DNA from: Sphingobacterium lactis
GTDB lineage: Bacteria; Bacteroidota; Bacteroidia; Sphingobacteriales; Sphingobacteriaceae
Length of the DNA stretch: 64,000 nt
Direction: 5' to 3'
NCBI RefSeq assembly: GCF_011046555.1
Contig: NZ_CP049246.1
Span: 682,001-746,000 of the forward strand
Every line of letters starts with the position of its first letter. The first letter of the stretch is position 1. Made by a program: the position numbers and the translations under genes. Of the stretch, positions 37,512 to 46,755 are shown in pieces. Under the pieces are notes generated by a model. The model was not told the origin of the DNA. It searched no databases and saw only the letters and a list, made by a program, of their open reading frames with translations.

Positions 37512-37540
37512 TTTTATTTAATTTTCATTAATGACGTTAC

Positions 37541-40123
37541 TTAAATAATTTCTCGGTAGGATTTTCCGTAGGATTCGCCATATAATTGCTGATAGACCTG
37601 GCAAAAATTTTCAAAACACTGATGCGCAAGACTGTGATAACCAAGCTGAACCAGCGCCTTGCATTTATATACCATCGCTTCTTCATGGACGGAGTCAAAA
37701 TGGAAAATGCGATTTGCGATTTCTACAATGAATTCCGCATCGGTGCTCAATGCGAGGCCACGAAGGGTTTCGTTCAGAATGGTTGTTGTATGGATGGAAA
37801 TTTCGTCTTTAATGACATCCAGCCACTCATAGTCCGTTTCGAAAAGGAAAGAACCTTTGTCTAGAATACGCAGGAGCTTGGAGAGGCTGACCCGATCGAG
37901 TTTCTCTTCCTGTTGTAGGATTTTCATGTATTCCGCAAAGTCAATGCAGATCTGTTCGGAACCATCCAGACACCAATACCCACTTTTTTTAGAAATCTTG
38001 ACATCGCCTACACTTTCCAGCAAGCTGTTGATCTTGGCGATGTTGACCGAACGGTTGTTGTTCGCACTAGCGCTAGATTTGTCTGACCAGAACAACTCAA
38101 CCAATTTTTCAGAACTGATGCCGCGCCCTCTGTAAATTGTATAGACCACGAAAAGGCTAAACAACTCCTTTAACAATGGGGAAAACTGCTTGGTAATCTC
38201 ATCCCCATGTGCATTGATGATTTGAATATCTCCTCGGAAGAGATAAATAGCTGATTTTTTATCCTCGCTGCATATTTCCTCTTTAGCAGGAATGGTCACT
38301 GTAGCTTCTGCTATAGGAAGCTGCTGAGGTTCTTCACTGACCGATGGAAATGGTGATACATGTTTTTCTTTTTCGTCTTCTTGGCGCCTACGTCCTTTGA
38401 ACTGCAGCAACAAAATGAAACAAGCAGCAATAGAAACTGCACCAGAAGCATACCAAACCCATTTTTTAGTTCCAGATGTTGCGCTGCTCTCATCCAGCTC
38501 GTAGCGCATGGCTGGTGCCAGCAAGGAATAAATCCGAACCCTGCTCTTATTAGATTCACTGTCGAAGTATAAGGTTACTGCCACATAGCGATTGGATGCC
38601 GGAGAATAGAACAGATCTGCGAAAGATTTAATATCGTGGAAATCGAAGGGAATCATACTCCCCAATTCCTGCAGCTCCTGTCCATCTAAAGAAACAGAAA
38701 CCAATTGGAGGGACGACTTGAATTTATTCTTCGGAAACATCAACCCAAACAATTGCTGACCCGGCCCCACGGCCAGGGAACTCGCCCATACAGCATTCTG
38801 GTCAGGAAAGGTAATTTCATTTATCTTTTTGAATTTTCCTCCAAACAGGTCCATCTGCATCAGGTCATTGGATATCCGTGGATTCAGCATCTGATCGCCG
38901 GTATTGCTGCCATACCCGCCCAAAAGGTACACTTTACCATCGCAGAAACCCAACGCCCCAAGGTAATGAGGGAAGAGCCTGTCGCCGGTATAGGCTAAGC
39001 TATCCCATTGCTGGGTCGGGACATGGTACTTATGCACGGAATTTTGATAATGGAAATGCCCGTAGCCGCCCACCATATAGATGCTGGAATCTTGCGGTGA
39101 ATAGAATTTATTGAAGGACAGGTAGTTTGTTCCTCGACTCGGATAGGTAAAAGGTTTGCTCCAGGATCGGCTCAGCGTATCGAACGTGGAAACGATCTTT
39201 TGGTCTATGGAGATGCAATGTACCTGTCCAAGATGGGGGTCGAATAGGGATTGGCTGCCGTCTGCAATATGGAGTGGAGCATTTTGGTAGGCCCAGGAGT
39301 TGCTGCTCCGCGACCCAAGGAAAGTCCGTACGAGGGAATCTTCAGACACTACGTACACACATTCCCGCTTGGGATCAAAGGTAACATTCGCCTGCCCCGA
39401 GACCTCATAATCATTCTCCATGCGCCATTCTTGCCGCTGCCGCTTGATCCAAAAAGGATTGGAGACCCCACCCTTAATCTTACCGACAGCGTCCTCTGCC
39501 TGGAGACCGGTTGCCTGATCCAGTTTCCAATGGTGCTCAAGGTGTTGACCATCTTTGATCCGTAAATCCTTGATGCGCATCGGCGGTAGGTCGGAGGATT
39601 GAAATTGCTTGTAATTGCTTAATCCAAAGAAAGTTTGGAATTTATTAAAACCATTTAGCATTACGCTATAATGATAAGTTTTACCCTGGCAGGTGAAAAT
39701 AAGTTGGTTCTTATCTTTGTCCATAACCAACTTAATAGGATTCCATTTATAGAATAGCTGCTCACCTGGAATATTAAATGCAATATCGGTAAACTTATCG
39801 CCCACCACCAGTTTAAAATGGTTGCCAATTCCCGGTCTGCGGTCATAGATCAGATCAATGTTCAACTTATCGTTTAATATGATCCGAAATATATACCCGA
39901 AATAGTCGTGTTGATAGGGCTTGAATTGTAAATCGAAGGAAAGCTCTGTCTTCGGAAACAGGGTCACAGCTTCCTTTTCCCCAATGGAAAGACTCGTCCG
40001 TTTATCCAATTCACGCTCATGACTTGCAAATTCAAGACCGTACTGAGCCGCTGCTTTCTGGCAACAGAATATCAAAAAAAAGGCAAAAACCGCAGAAATC
40101 AGGTTTATTTCGTTTCTTCTCAC
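37541..40123 (-). CDS. Transmembrane regulator: LamG-like, Kelch-like, SARP-like DNA-binding
   Basis: An 860-residue one-protein signalling candidate. Signal peptide 1-27; a concanavalin/LamG-like beta-sandwich about 30-215; a Kelch-like propeller about 240-535 with the repeat words YMVGGYG (349) and YLLGGYG (399); one transmembrane helix about 554-574 followed by a basic stop (KGRRRQ); a low-complexity linker; then a winged-helix-like region about 625-720 and a helical TPR-like region about 735-860. The last two resemble the SARP/BTAD arrangement, but this is judged by eye. It lies directly upstream of operon B on the same strand, so it probably senses a glycan outside and activates the operon (inference). 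It is not a hybrid two-component or anti-sigma system. Confidence 0.75.
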   Translation of the reverse strand: MRRNEINLISAVFAFFLIFCCQKAAAQYGLEFASHERELDKRTSLSIGEKEAVTLFPKTELSFDLQFKPYQHDYFGYIFRIILNDKLNIDLIYDRRPGIGNHFKLVVGDKFTDIAFNIPGEQLFYKWNPIKLVMDKDKNQLIFTCQGKTYHYSVMLNGFNKFQTFFGLSNYKQFQSSDLPPMRIKDLRIKDGQHLEHHWKLDQATGLQAEDAVGKIKGGVSNPFWIKRQRQEWRMENDYEVSGQANVTFDPKRECVYVVSEDSLVRTFLGSRSSNSWAYQNAPLHIADGSQSLFDPHLGQVHCISIDQKIVSTFDTLSRSWSKPFTYPSRGTNYLSFNKFYSPQDSSIYMVGGYGHFHYQNSVHKYHVPTQQWDSLAYTGDRLFPHYLGALGFCDGKVYLLGGYGSNTGDQMLNPRISNDLMQMDLFGGKFKKINEITFPDQNAVWASSLAVGPGQQLFGLMFPKNKFKSSLQLVSVSLDGQELQELGSMIPFDFHDIKSFADLFYSPASNRYVAVTLYFDSESNKSRVRIYSLLAPAMRYELDESSATSGTKKWVWYASGAVSIAACFILLLQFKGRRRQEDEKEKHVSPFPSVSEEPQQLPIAEATVTIPAKEEICSEDKKSAIYLFRGDIQIINAHGDEITKQFSPLLKELFSLFVVYTIYRGRGISSEKLVELFWSDKSSASANNNRSVNIAKINSLLESVGDVKISKKSGYWCLDGSEQICIDFAEYMKILQQEEKLDRVSLSKLLRILDKGSFLFETDYEWLDVIKDEISIHTTTILNETLRGLALSTDAEFIVEIANRIFHFDSVHEEAMVYKCKALVQLGYHSLAHQCFENFCQVYQQLYGESYGKSYREII

Positions 40124-40745
40124 AAGTTTAGAATTGGCTAGCTAGTCTTCAAATATAACACTAGCTTTTTGAAATTTAATCTTTTATTATAGGAATAAAA
40201 AAAGAGAAGTGCCCAATTATCCGTATCCATATCCATCCAACTATCGTTAAAGTTGCTCCAAATGCCTATAAACCAGTAAATAAGAATTAGACAAAGGATA
40301 GATTTGTAACAAGACTTTTTTCTTGCTCGTTGGCTAAAAATATTTCAAATTTCCTCAACATAAAATTTCTGATTTTGGAAAAACATTTTTTAATCCCTCT
40401 TTGAAACATGAGGGTATATTACATTAAAACACAACATCTATTTATTTTTTTATAGCTGAATTACAATTAGTTATATTATTTTTAAATAAATCCTATAGAA
40501 TTAGTAGACATTATTAAAATTATGTCTTTACATTTGTTGGTATACCAGAACAAGATACCTGATGCAAAAGAAAAAAAATTATTATTCGATCAGTACCGAA
40601 CGTAAGCATATATACCCACATTCAACTCGTGTTTGTCGAATGTGTCCTTAAGTCTATCTTCCCCAATTAAATAGGATTTGTAGGGAAGGGTCACTCCTTC
40701 CCACTTATCCCTCGATTCAAGTTATCCACCTAACCAACATCCAAA
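40124..40745. other. AT-rich intergenic region with a long 5' leader
   Basis: A 622-base gap between divergent genes. A -7 box TACATTTG at 40529-40536 points right and would give the TonB receptor a leader of about 200 bases. In that leader are a 6-bp inverted repeat (ACATTC / GAATGT, about 40618-40644) and a hairpin GGGAAGG / CCTTCCC (40683-40702). No known riboswitch was recognised and no convincing ORF was found. Confidence 0.4.
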
Positions 40746-43337
40746 ATGAATACGAAAATTAAATTAGCCATTGGCTATATAGGCATCCTTATGTCCATAC
40801 TCCAGGGAACAAGCTCGGCTCAAGAAATTCCGAAAGCGATTATTAATTCCACCCTTAGCGGGACAGTTGTTGACTCCGTATCCGGGGCTCCCCTCTCCGA
40901 TGTTACCCTGAAACTTGATGGGGTAACCCACCAGGTCAAGACCGATGCCGAAGGATTCTTCAGCTTTGTGACCGGACAGAAATTACCCCTCAACCTGACG
41001 GTCAGCCGCGTGGGCTACCAAACCCAACGGATTGAGGCAAAAAACCCTGAAATCACAATTCGATTACGTGCTCAATCGGAAGTTATCGATCAAGTAATCG
41101 TGACTTCCCGAAGGCGAAAAGAGCAACTCCAATCCGTTCCCATTCCAATCACGACGCTGACCGGAACAGCGATTGAAGACGCGGGGGCATTCAATGTGAA
41201 CCGTGTTAAGGAAGTAATCCCCTCCGTCCAGCTATATGCCTCGAATGCAAGGAACACCACCTTGAACATCCGTGGTCTAGGCTCCACCTACGGACTTACG
41301 AATGACGGAATCGATCCAGGAGTTGGGTTTTATCTTGACGGTGTATATATCGCCCGCCCAGCGGCGACTTGGCTGGATTTTATTGACATTGAGCAACTGG
41401 AGGTCTTACGCGGTCCCCAGGGTACACTATTTGGCATGAACACCACCTCTGGCGCATTTAACATCAGCACACGCAAGGCTTCCTTTGACCCATCGGCCAC
41501 CTTTGAACTGAGTTATGGGAACTACGGTTTCCTGCAGGGAAAAGCGACCTTAACAGGCCCTCTGACCAAAACACTGGCGGTGAAGGTTTCCTTTTCCGGT
41601 AGCCAAAGAAATGGAACACTGCACAATGTACAGACGAACCGCCCCATCAACAACCTGAACAATTTGGGTGTTCGCGCGCAATTGCGCTATCAGCCACATG
41701 AAAACCTGGAAATTACCTTATCTGGAGACCGCAGCGCACAGCGTCCGGACGGTTATGGCTGGGGTGTGGCCGGTGTTGTCGAAACCCAACGTGCGGCATA
41801 TCGACAATTTGATGCCATAACTAAGGACTTGGGATATGAACTCCCCTACGCGAATGCATTTGAAAGAAAAGTAGACCTGAATACCCAATCGAAAGCGGAC
41901 AACGAACTCGGCGGCGTGGCGCTGAATGTGGAATATAAATTAAAGCGCGGCACGCTAACCTCAACTTCCGCTTGGCGCTATTGGAAATGGGTACCGCTGA
42001 ACGACCGGGACTATATCGGACTACCGGTCTTTACAGTATCGGCCGGAAATTCAGCCCATGATCAATATTCACAGGAGTTCCGCTACGCAGGGGATATACG
42101 GGAAAATCTGACGTTGGTGGCTGGACTATTTGGTCTATATCAAGACCTGCGGACAGATCCGGTACATACTGAAGAAGGAGGATCAGCTTTATGGCGGTTT
42201 GCCCAGAATTCAACCTCGGAACTCTGGAAAACACCTGGTCTTTTCGATAATTTTGGCATCAAAACAATATACGGTATCAAGACCACCAGTCTGGCAGCTT
42301 ATTCCCAATTGGACTGGGCTATTACATCCAAGTTCCATGTCCTTCCTGGCCTACGCTATAACTATGATAAAAAGGAAGCACATTATAATCGCCAGACTTA
42401 CGGTGGCCTGCAGACAGATGACCCGGCCTTATTGGCTTTAAAAAATGGCGTGTACACGAACCAGGCATTCGAAACTAATGCTTCAGCAGGTAATTTCTCC
42501 GGTCAGCTCTCCATTCAATACCGGCCAAATCAACAATTGAATGCATATGCTACGTATGCCATCAGTTATAAGCCTGTCGGCATCAATGTCGGCGGGTTGC
42601 CTACGGCCAAAGGGGAAGTGCTGTTGGATCTTGCCCGGGTGAAACCGGAAGCTGTTCGACATAAAGAAATTGGCCTAAAGAGCAGTCCGGATCGGCAATC
42701 CCTCCTCAACCTTTCTCTATTTCAAACGGATATCACCGATTTCCAGACCTTGGTACAGACCCCTGAACCGGGTGTCAACCGCGGGTACCTCGCGAATGCC
42801 GAAAAAGTGCGTGTACAGGGTATAGAACTTGATGGCAGCCTGCGGTTAGGGCAGATCGCAAAATTTAATGGTGCCCTGTCCTATACGGATGGTAAATACA
42901 TTAAATTCAGTAATGCCCCAGTTCCTCTTGAAGAGGTTGGTGGACCCGAAGCCTTTAAGGATATATCCGGAGGAAGATTGCCCGGGATTTCCAAGTGGTC
43001 TGCCACATTGGGCGGAGAGTGGAGTCAAAAAGCACGTCTATTAAACTTAGATGGTAGATTCTACATTGGAGCCGATGTTTTTTACCGATCGGAATTCTCG
43101 TCCAGCCCCTCGCCATCGCAATACCTCAATATTGAAGGATACGCTTTATTGAATGGACGCATTGGCTTCCGTGCGGACAACGGGTTAACACTATCCATTT
43201 GGGCACGCAATATTACCGACAGCAACTATTACGAACAGCTTCTGGCCGCTCCGGGAAGCTATGGCCAATATGCGGGCATCATTGGTGATCCACGCACCTA
43301 CGGCGTCAGCATCCGGTATGCAATAAACTTCTTTTAA
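40746..43337 (+). CDS. TonB-dependent receptor with carboxypeptidase-regulatory-like domain
   Basis: An 863-residue outer-membrane receptor. Signal peptide 1-25; regulatory-like domain about 36-110; plug starting IDQVIVTSRRRKEQLQSVPI and containing LNIRGLGSTYGLTNDGIDPG, YLDGVYIARPA and LEVLRGPQGTLFGMNTTSGA; then a 22-strand-type barrel ending YGVSIRYAINFF. The plug resembles siderophore and small-molecule receptors rather than SusC, and no SusD follows. The substrate is unknown. It faces a small lipoprotein, a cytochrome-like lipoprotein and a beta-helix lipoprotein across a terminator; a shared role is possible. Confidence 0.92.
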   Translation: MNTKIKLAIGYIGILMSILQGTSSAQEIPKAIINSTLSGTVVDSVSGAPLSDVTLKLDGVTHQVKTDAEGFFSFVTGQKLPLNLTVSRVGYQTQRIEAKNPEITIRLRAQSEVIDQVIVTSRRRKEQLQSVPIPITTLTGTAIEDAGAFNVNRVKEVIPSVQLYASNARNTTLNIRGLGSTYGLTNDGIDPGVGFYLDGVYIARPAATWLDFIDIEQLEVLRGPQGTLFGMNTTSGAFNISTRKASFDPSATFELSYGNYGFLQGKATLTGPLTKTLAVKVSFSGSQRNGTLHNVQTNRPINNLNNLGVRAQLRYQPHENLEITLSGDRSAQRPDGYGWGVAGVVETQRAAYRQFDAITKDLGYELPYANAFERKVDLNTQSKADNELGGVALNVEYKLKRGTLTSTSAWRYWKWVPLNDRDYIGLPVFTVSAGNSAHDQYSQEFRYAGDIRENLTLVAGLFGLYQDLRTDPVHTEEGGSALWRFAQNSTSELWKTPGLFDNFGIKTIYGIKTTSLAAYSQLDWAITSKFHVLPGLRYNYDKKEAHYNRQTYGGLQTDDPALLALKNGVYTNQAFETNASAGNFSGQLSIQYRPNQQLNAYATYAISYKPVGINVGGLPTAKGEVLLDLARVKPEAVRHKEIGLKSSPDRQSLLNLSLFQTDITDFQTLVQTPEPGVNRGYLANAEKVRVQGIELDGSLRLGQIAKFNGALSYTDGKYIKFSNAPVPLEEVGGPEAFKDISGGRLPGISKWSATLGGEWSQKARLLNLDGRFYIGADVFYRSEFSSSPSPSQYLNIEGYALLNGRIGFRADNGLTLSIWARNITDSNYYEQLLAAPGSYGQYAGIIGDPRTYGVSIRYAINFF

Positions 43338-43348
43338 ATAGAAATCGA

Positions 43349-43393
43349 AGGGGAACGGCCCAACCAGGTTGGTCCGGCCCCTGAATTTTTTTT
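43349..43393 (+). terminator. Terminator after the TonB receptor
   Basis: A long imperfect stem (AGGGG..CGG.CCAACC with GGTTGG.CCG.CCCCT) is followed by a run of eight T. Confidence 0.85.
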
Positions 43394-43411
43394 GGCCAGC
43401 GACTGCCTCGA

Positions 43412-43867
43412 TTATTGTGCTTTAAACATTAAGACATAATCTCCCGAAAAGGGGTCTCCCTGCATCTTGCTCTCGCCAATTATAAGTTTATAAGGTCCCG
43501 GAGTCTTAACCTCGTAATCCAATTCTCTCCCGAATGGACCATCCGACGAACCATCGGGCATGATGATCTGGTTGATACGGATATTACCCAAGGAATCCGC
43601 AGCGATCTCGGCCTGTATACGCTTAAAATTGGGATTGTTCAGGATTATAGTATCCTGCTTGCTTATAATTTTGTGACGCGCCACAGAGTCCCAATCCGTT
43701 TTTAAGATCAAACTATCCTGAGTAATGTCTCCAACAGGTGAAGTGTTGATCGGAATACTATCCTCCTGCCCCATCACGGTATCCTGGTGAGTCTTTTCTT
43801 GCGACTGGTTGCAGGATTGGATGACAGCAGCCAAGCCTATCGCTAAAGGAATTATACTATATTTCAT
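43412..43867 (-). CDS. Small uncharacterised lipoprotein
   Basis: From the ATG at 43867 this is a 151-residue lipoprotein (lipobox IQSC, Cys19). The mature part begins with an acidic, Gln/Thr-rich stretch and ends in a beta-rich part (YEVKTPGPYKLIIGESKM). It has no Cys besides the lipidated one. No family was recognised. It lies 100 bases downstream of the cytochrome-like gene on the same strand and may be the last gene of that operon. The frame extends to 43936, ahead of the signal peptide. Confidence 0.7.
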   Translation of the reverse strand: MKYSIIPLAIGLAAVIQSCNQSQEKTHQDTVMGQEDSIPINTSPVGDITQDSLILKTDWDSVARHKIISKQDTIILNNPNFKRIQAEIAADSLGNIRINQIIMPDGSSDGPFGRELDYEVKTPGPYKLIIGESKMQGDPFSGDYVLMFKAQ

Positions 43868-43967
43868 CTTTATCTTTTTAGGATAATTGCCCAATTTGCA
43901 TACCAAAACGAAGAATGCAGGATTGCAGTACTCCAATTTGATTTATTACAGGATGGAAGGACAAGCG

Positions 43968-45032
43968 CTATTTCAGCTGATTGATCCATTGCCTGATCAG
44001 CGCCACAGCTTCTTTGTGCACCAATGTTCTCGCCAGCTCCGGCATTGCCACTCCAGGCTCGGTGCTGTTCATCCGGTAGTGCAGGATCGACTGTTCCGCA
44101 TGTCCCGGTACCAAATCATAATTAAGCCCACCAGCTCCGGCGCCAGCTGAAACCGGCGACTTGTAGTACCCTAACCTTGTGGTATCCCTTTGGGTATATT
44201 CCAAGAACAAGCCAGTATTGTAGGCATCCCCTCCTTCACGGTGGCAGTGGGCACAATTGATATCCAAATACGCCCGCGCCCGCTGGTCGAGGGAATAGTT
44301 TGCCTTATCCAACCAGTTGGGTAGTGCTTCGACCTCCGAAAGATCCGGCAGACCGCCGATTTGTCCCGCCCTGGCCAGCTTTACCAGCTGGTTTTGACTT
44401 CCACCCGGAATGCTAACATTTAAGTTTCGGGGTTTCGGCCCGATGGGCAGTAACTTGCCGTCCTTATTGTGGCACCGCTTGCAGTCGTTGGTATTCGGCA
44501 CGAGATAATTCGTGCGCTGCAGGTCCCCGGCATCATCCTTCAGAACAATGGGCACCGAGGCACCTCGGATATGCTTCACCGCATCCTTTTGATCTTCAGA
44601 CCAAAGGTAGTTCATGACTTTCCATGCGTGGTCTGCTGGGTCCTTCACCAGCAACCGTGTTTCAATCATTATCTTTTTATCCACTGCATTTAGGTAGGAG
44701 AAATTCTTGATGATGATCGTGGAATCAGGGAAATCAAGCTCCTCACTATTCACAAATTTCAACTTTTGGCCTTTCGGCAATACAATGAACCTATCTTTTA
44801 AAGCATAGTCGGTAAAGAGTGTCGAACTGAGCGTATAGGGAATAAGGTGATCTTTTGGATGTAATTCCGCAAGAGCCCCACTAAAAAAGCCATAGTCCGA
44901 CAATCGCTCCAGGAAAACAAAACCTTGCGTGGATTTTTCTTGATTCGGCTGTTTGTTTTGGCAGGCTTGCATGGTCAACACCACTAGGAACAACACCAGA
45001 CCGACATATCCTATTTTGTTTAACTTACTCAC
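43968..45032 (-). CDS. Diheme c-type cytochrome-like lipoprotein (SO2930/TIGR03806-like)
   Basis: A 354-residue protein starting at the GTG at 45032, which overlaps the last 8 bases of the beta-helix gene. Signal peptide with lipobox MQAC (Cys24). Two CXXCH heme-c motifs: CKRCH (184-188) and CAHCH (260-264); a Met in GVAMPEL near residue 330 could be an axial ligand. The N-terminal half (GFVFLERLSDYGFF, PYTLSSTLFTDYALKDRFIV) fits the family described as the partner of a beta-helix protein. It is presumably envelope-anchored and may carry electrons; the pair's role is unassigned. Longer starts inside the upstream gene are unlikely. Confidence 0.82.
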   Translation of the reverse strand: MSKLNKIGYVGLVLFLVVLTMQACQNKQPNQEKSTQGFVFLERLSDYGFFSGALAELHPKDHLIPYTLSSTLFTDYALKDRFIVLPKGQKLKFVNSEELDFPDSTIIIKNFSYLNAVDKKIMIETRLLVKDPADHAWKVMNYLWSEDQKDAVKHIRGASVPIVLKDDAGDLQRTNYLVPNTNDCKRCHNKDGKLLPIGPKPRNLNVSIPGGSQNQLVKLARAGQIGGLPDLSEVEALPNWLDKANYSLDQRARAYLDINCAHCHREGGDAYNTGLFLEYTQRDTTRLGYYKSPVSAGAGAGGLNYDLVPGHAEQSILHYRMNSTEPGVAMPELARTLVHKEAVALIRQWINQLK

Positions 45033-46299
45033 AGGCAAAAGGTTTACTATCCGAAGAAGGCTTCCATGCTGCCGGTGTTGACAGATTGCCGAAGTCAGCA
45101 CGTACGAACATGTTCTCTCCAGGCTGTTTGATGCAGATTTCATCGGGGTTGGGCGCGATGCCCTGATTGAGCACGTTGCTCGTAACTCCATCATAGAGGA
45201 TAGCAGGAATCCTTTTGTAAGCTCGGTTGGGCTCGACCTTATTCAGTTGACTTTCCGTTGCAATCACGAGCTGCCCAATGTGATGGACACGTGCCGGCTC
45301 GGGAAAAGAACTCCCCATACGAATGGTATTTCCGTACACTTTGATTTTCTTCGGAATCGGGAAGTACTTTTCATTTATCTTTTCTGCAGCTTTTTCATCC
45401 ACACTGAACCCTGAAGCGATCATAATCGCAGAAGTATTGTTATCCACGATCTCATTGTCATAAATCTGCACATCAGAGGTCGCCAAGATGATCACACCAC
45501 TGCCCGGAGCGGCATTGCCAACACCCCACGACGTCCCAAACGAACCGGACTTCGCGAAATTCCGAAAGTTATTGCCATATATCTTGTTGTTATAGGCTTT
45601 CACGCGACCACCCCGCTGGGAAAGATCCGGCAGGTCAAACACTAAGAATCCAGCCGTATTGTTATAGAATTCATTGCCATAGACCTCGGCATCCGTAGAA
45701 TTCTCGATTTCACATCCGGCAACATTTTGAGATGCCTTGGAATTACGGACGATTATACCATTGGACTGCCCTACATAAATACCGGCATCCGAAGCACCTT
45801 GCGCATAGCAATTTTCGATGAGTACATTGTTGCACAGCACAGGATAGATCCCATACCCTCCATTACTGGAATCGGGAGTATTCCATACTGCGTGCAAGTC
45901 CATGATTTCAATGTCATTCCCCTTATTGATTTTCAGGAGATCCCCTTTGGAATTTTGGATCAACATCCCGGAAATCTTAAAATTCCGTACATCTGTAACC
46001 CGTATCCCCTCACCGCCCTGTTTCTGATTCTTAAAGTCCAGGATGGTCTTTCCGGAACCTTCCCCACGAATGGAAATATGCTTTACCTGAGCAATGCTTA
46101 GGGTCTCAAAATTATAGGTACCGGCCTTTAAAAGAACTTCTGTGCTATCTGTTAAAGAGAGGAAAGCTTCTTCAATCTTTGTTTCCTCGCCCGGACCAAA
46201 ACTGAGCTGAGTGGTATAATCCGAATCGTGCCGAGGCCCCTGCTTGCAGCCCAGCATCAGAGCCGATAAGAGGACGGCCATCCATGTTAATTTTTTCAT
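45025..46299 (-). CDS. Parallel beta-helix repeat lipoprotein (TIGR03805-like)
   Basis: A 424-residue lipoprotein (lipobox MLGC, Cys18). Residues about 50-330 form right-handed beta-helix turns, seen as repeated words such as VKHISIRGEGSGKTILDFKN, VLIENCYAQGASDAGIYVGQ and VRNSKASQNVAGCEIENSTD. The family usually occurs beside a TIGR03806-like protein; here the two overlap by 8 bases and are almost certainly co-translated. Beta-helix proteins often bind or cleave polysaccharides, but no catalytic set is recognised. The 46300-46648 gap upstream shows no convincing gene or structure. Confidence 0.83.
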   Translation of the reverse strand: MKKLTWMAVLLSALMLGCKQGPRHDSDYTTQLSFGPGEETKIEEAFLSLTDSTEVLLKAGTYNFETLSIAQVKHISIRGEGSGKTILDFKNQKQGGEGIRVTDVRNFKISGMLIQNSKGDLLKINKGNDIEIMDLHAVWNTPDSSNGGYGIYPVLCNNVLIENCYAQGASDAGIYVGQSNGIIVRNSKASQNVAGCEIENSTDAEVYGNEFYNNTAGFLVFDLPDLSQRGGRVKAYNNKIYGNNFRNFAKSGSFGTSWGVGNAAPGSGVIILATSDVQIYDNEIVDNNTSAIMIASGFSVDEKAAEKINEKYFPIPKKIKVYGNTIRMGSSFPEPARVHHIGQLVIATESQLNKVEPNRAYKRIPAILYDGVTSNVLNQGIAPNPDEICIKQPGENMFVRADFGNLSTPAAWKPSSDSKPFACE

Positions 46300-46648
46300 G
46301 TTTTTTTCTATTTAAGTTTATAATTCGACAATTAGCCCTCCTGAAGGAACCCCGTAAGGAATCATCTTCCTTCCATTTTTCCCGGACATACAAATACCGG
46401 TAAACAGGGGATTCCTCATTCGGATAATCGCCTATCTGCCTCATTGTCATTGGGCTACTTAAATTTATTACGCATTGCTTATATTTCAAATCAGGGGCTT
46501 TAAAAGTTCTTGATCTGGATATCACTTCTAACAAAACACGTGTTCTACAAGCCGTTATCCTTATCATATCCTTAAAAAATGTGAAACAGGTTGCATAGGC
46601 CAAGGTCGGTCTCTTTTAAGATTCATTAGGTAACTTTAAATATTTTGC

Positions 46649-46656
46649 TACATTTG
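46649..46656 (+). promoter_or_regulatory. -7 promoter box of the fluoride riboswitch transcript
   Basis: TACATTTG matches TAnnTTTG and lies 11 bases before the riboswitch aptamer, as expected for a transcript starting near 46661-46664. Confidence 0.7.
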
Positions 46657-46667
46657 CTTTTACAAAA

Positions 46668-46718
46668 GGAAATGGTGTTCTTCCTTACCCAACCGCTCCA
46701 CGAGAGCTGATGACGCCT
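46668..46718 (+). ncRNA. Fluoride riboswitch (crcB motif)
   Basis: The conserved parts of the fluoride aptamer are present in order: GGAAATGGTGTTCTTCC, then AACCGCTC, a short hairpin, then GAGCTGATGACGCCT. It precedes a fluoride-type CLC gene by 37 bases. A stem TGATTAAAT / ATTTAATCA (46718-46747) follows and may be the expression platform; it abuts the start codon, without a T-tract, suggesting control of translation rather than termination. Confidence 0.9.
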
Positions 46719-46755
46719 GATTAAATTAAGTGATAAGCATTTAATCAGCAACGTT

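Noticed and set aside
37541..40123. Hybrid two-component glycan sensor
   Set aside because: No histidine kinase, receiver or AraC domain; the cytoplasmic part is winged-helix/TPR-like.
46172..46603. Open frame of 143 codons upstream of the beta-helix gene
   Set aside because: Overlaps the start of the beta-helix gene in another frame and has no recognisable features.
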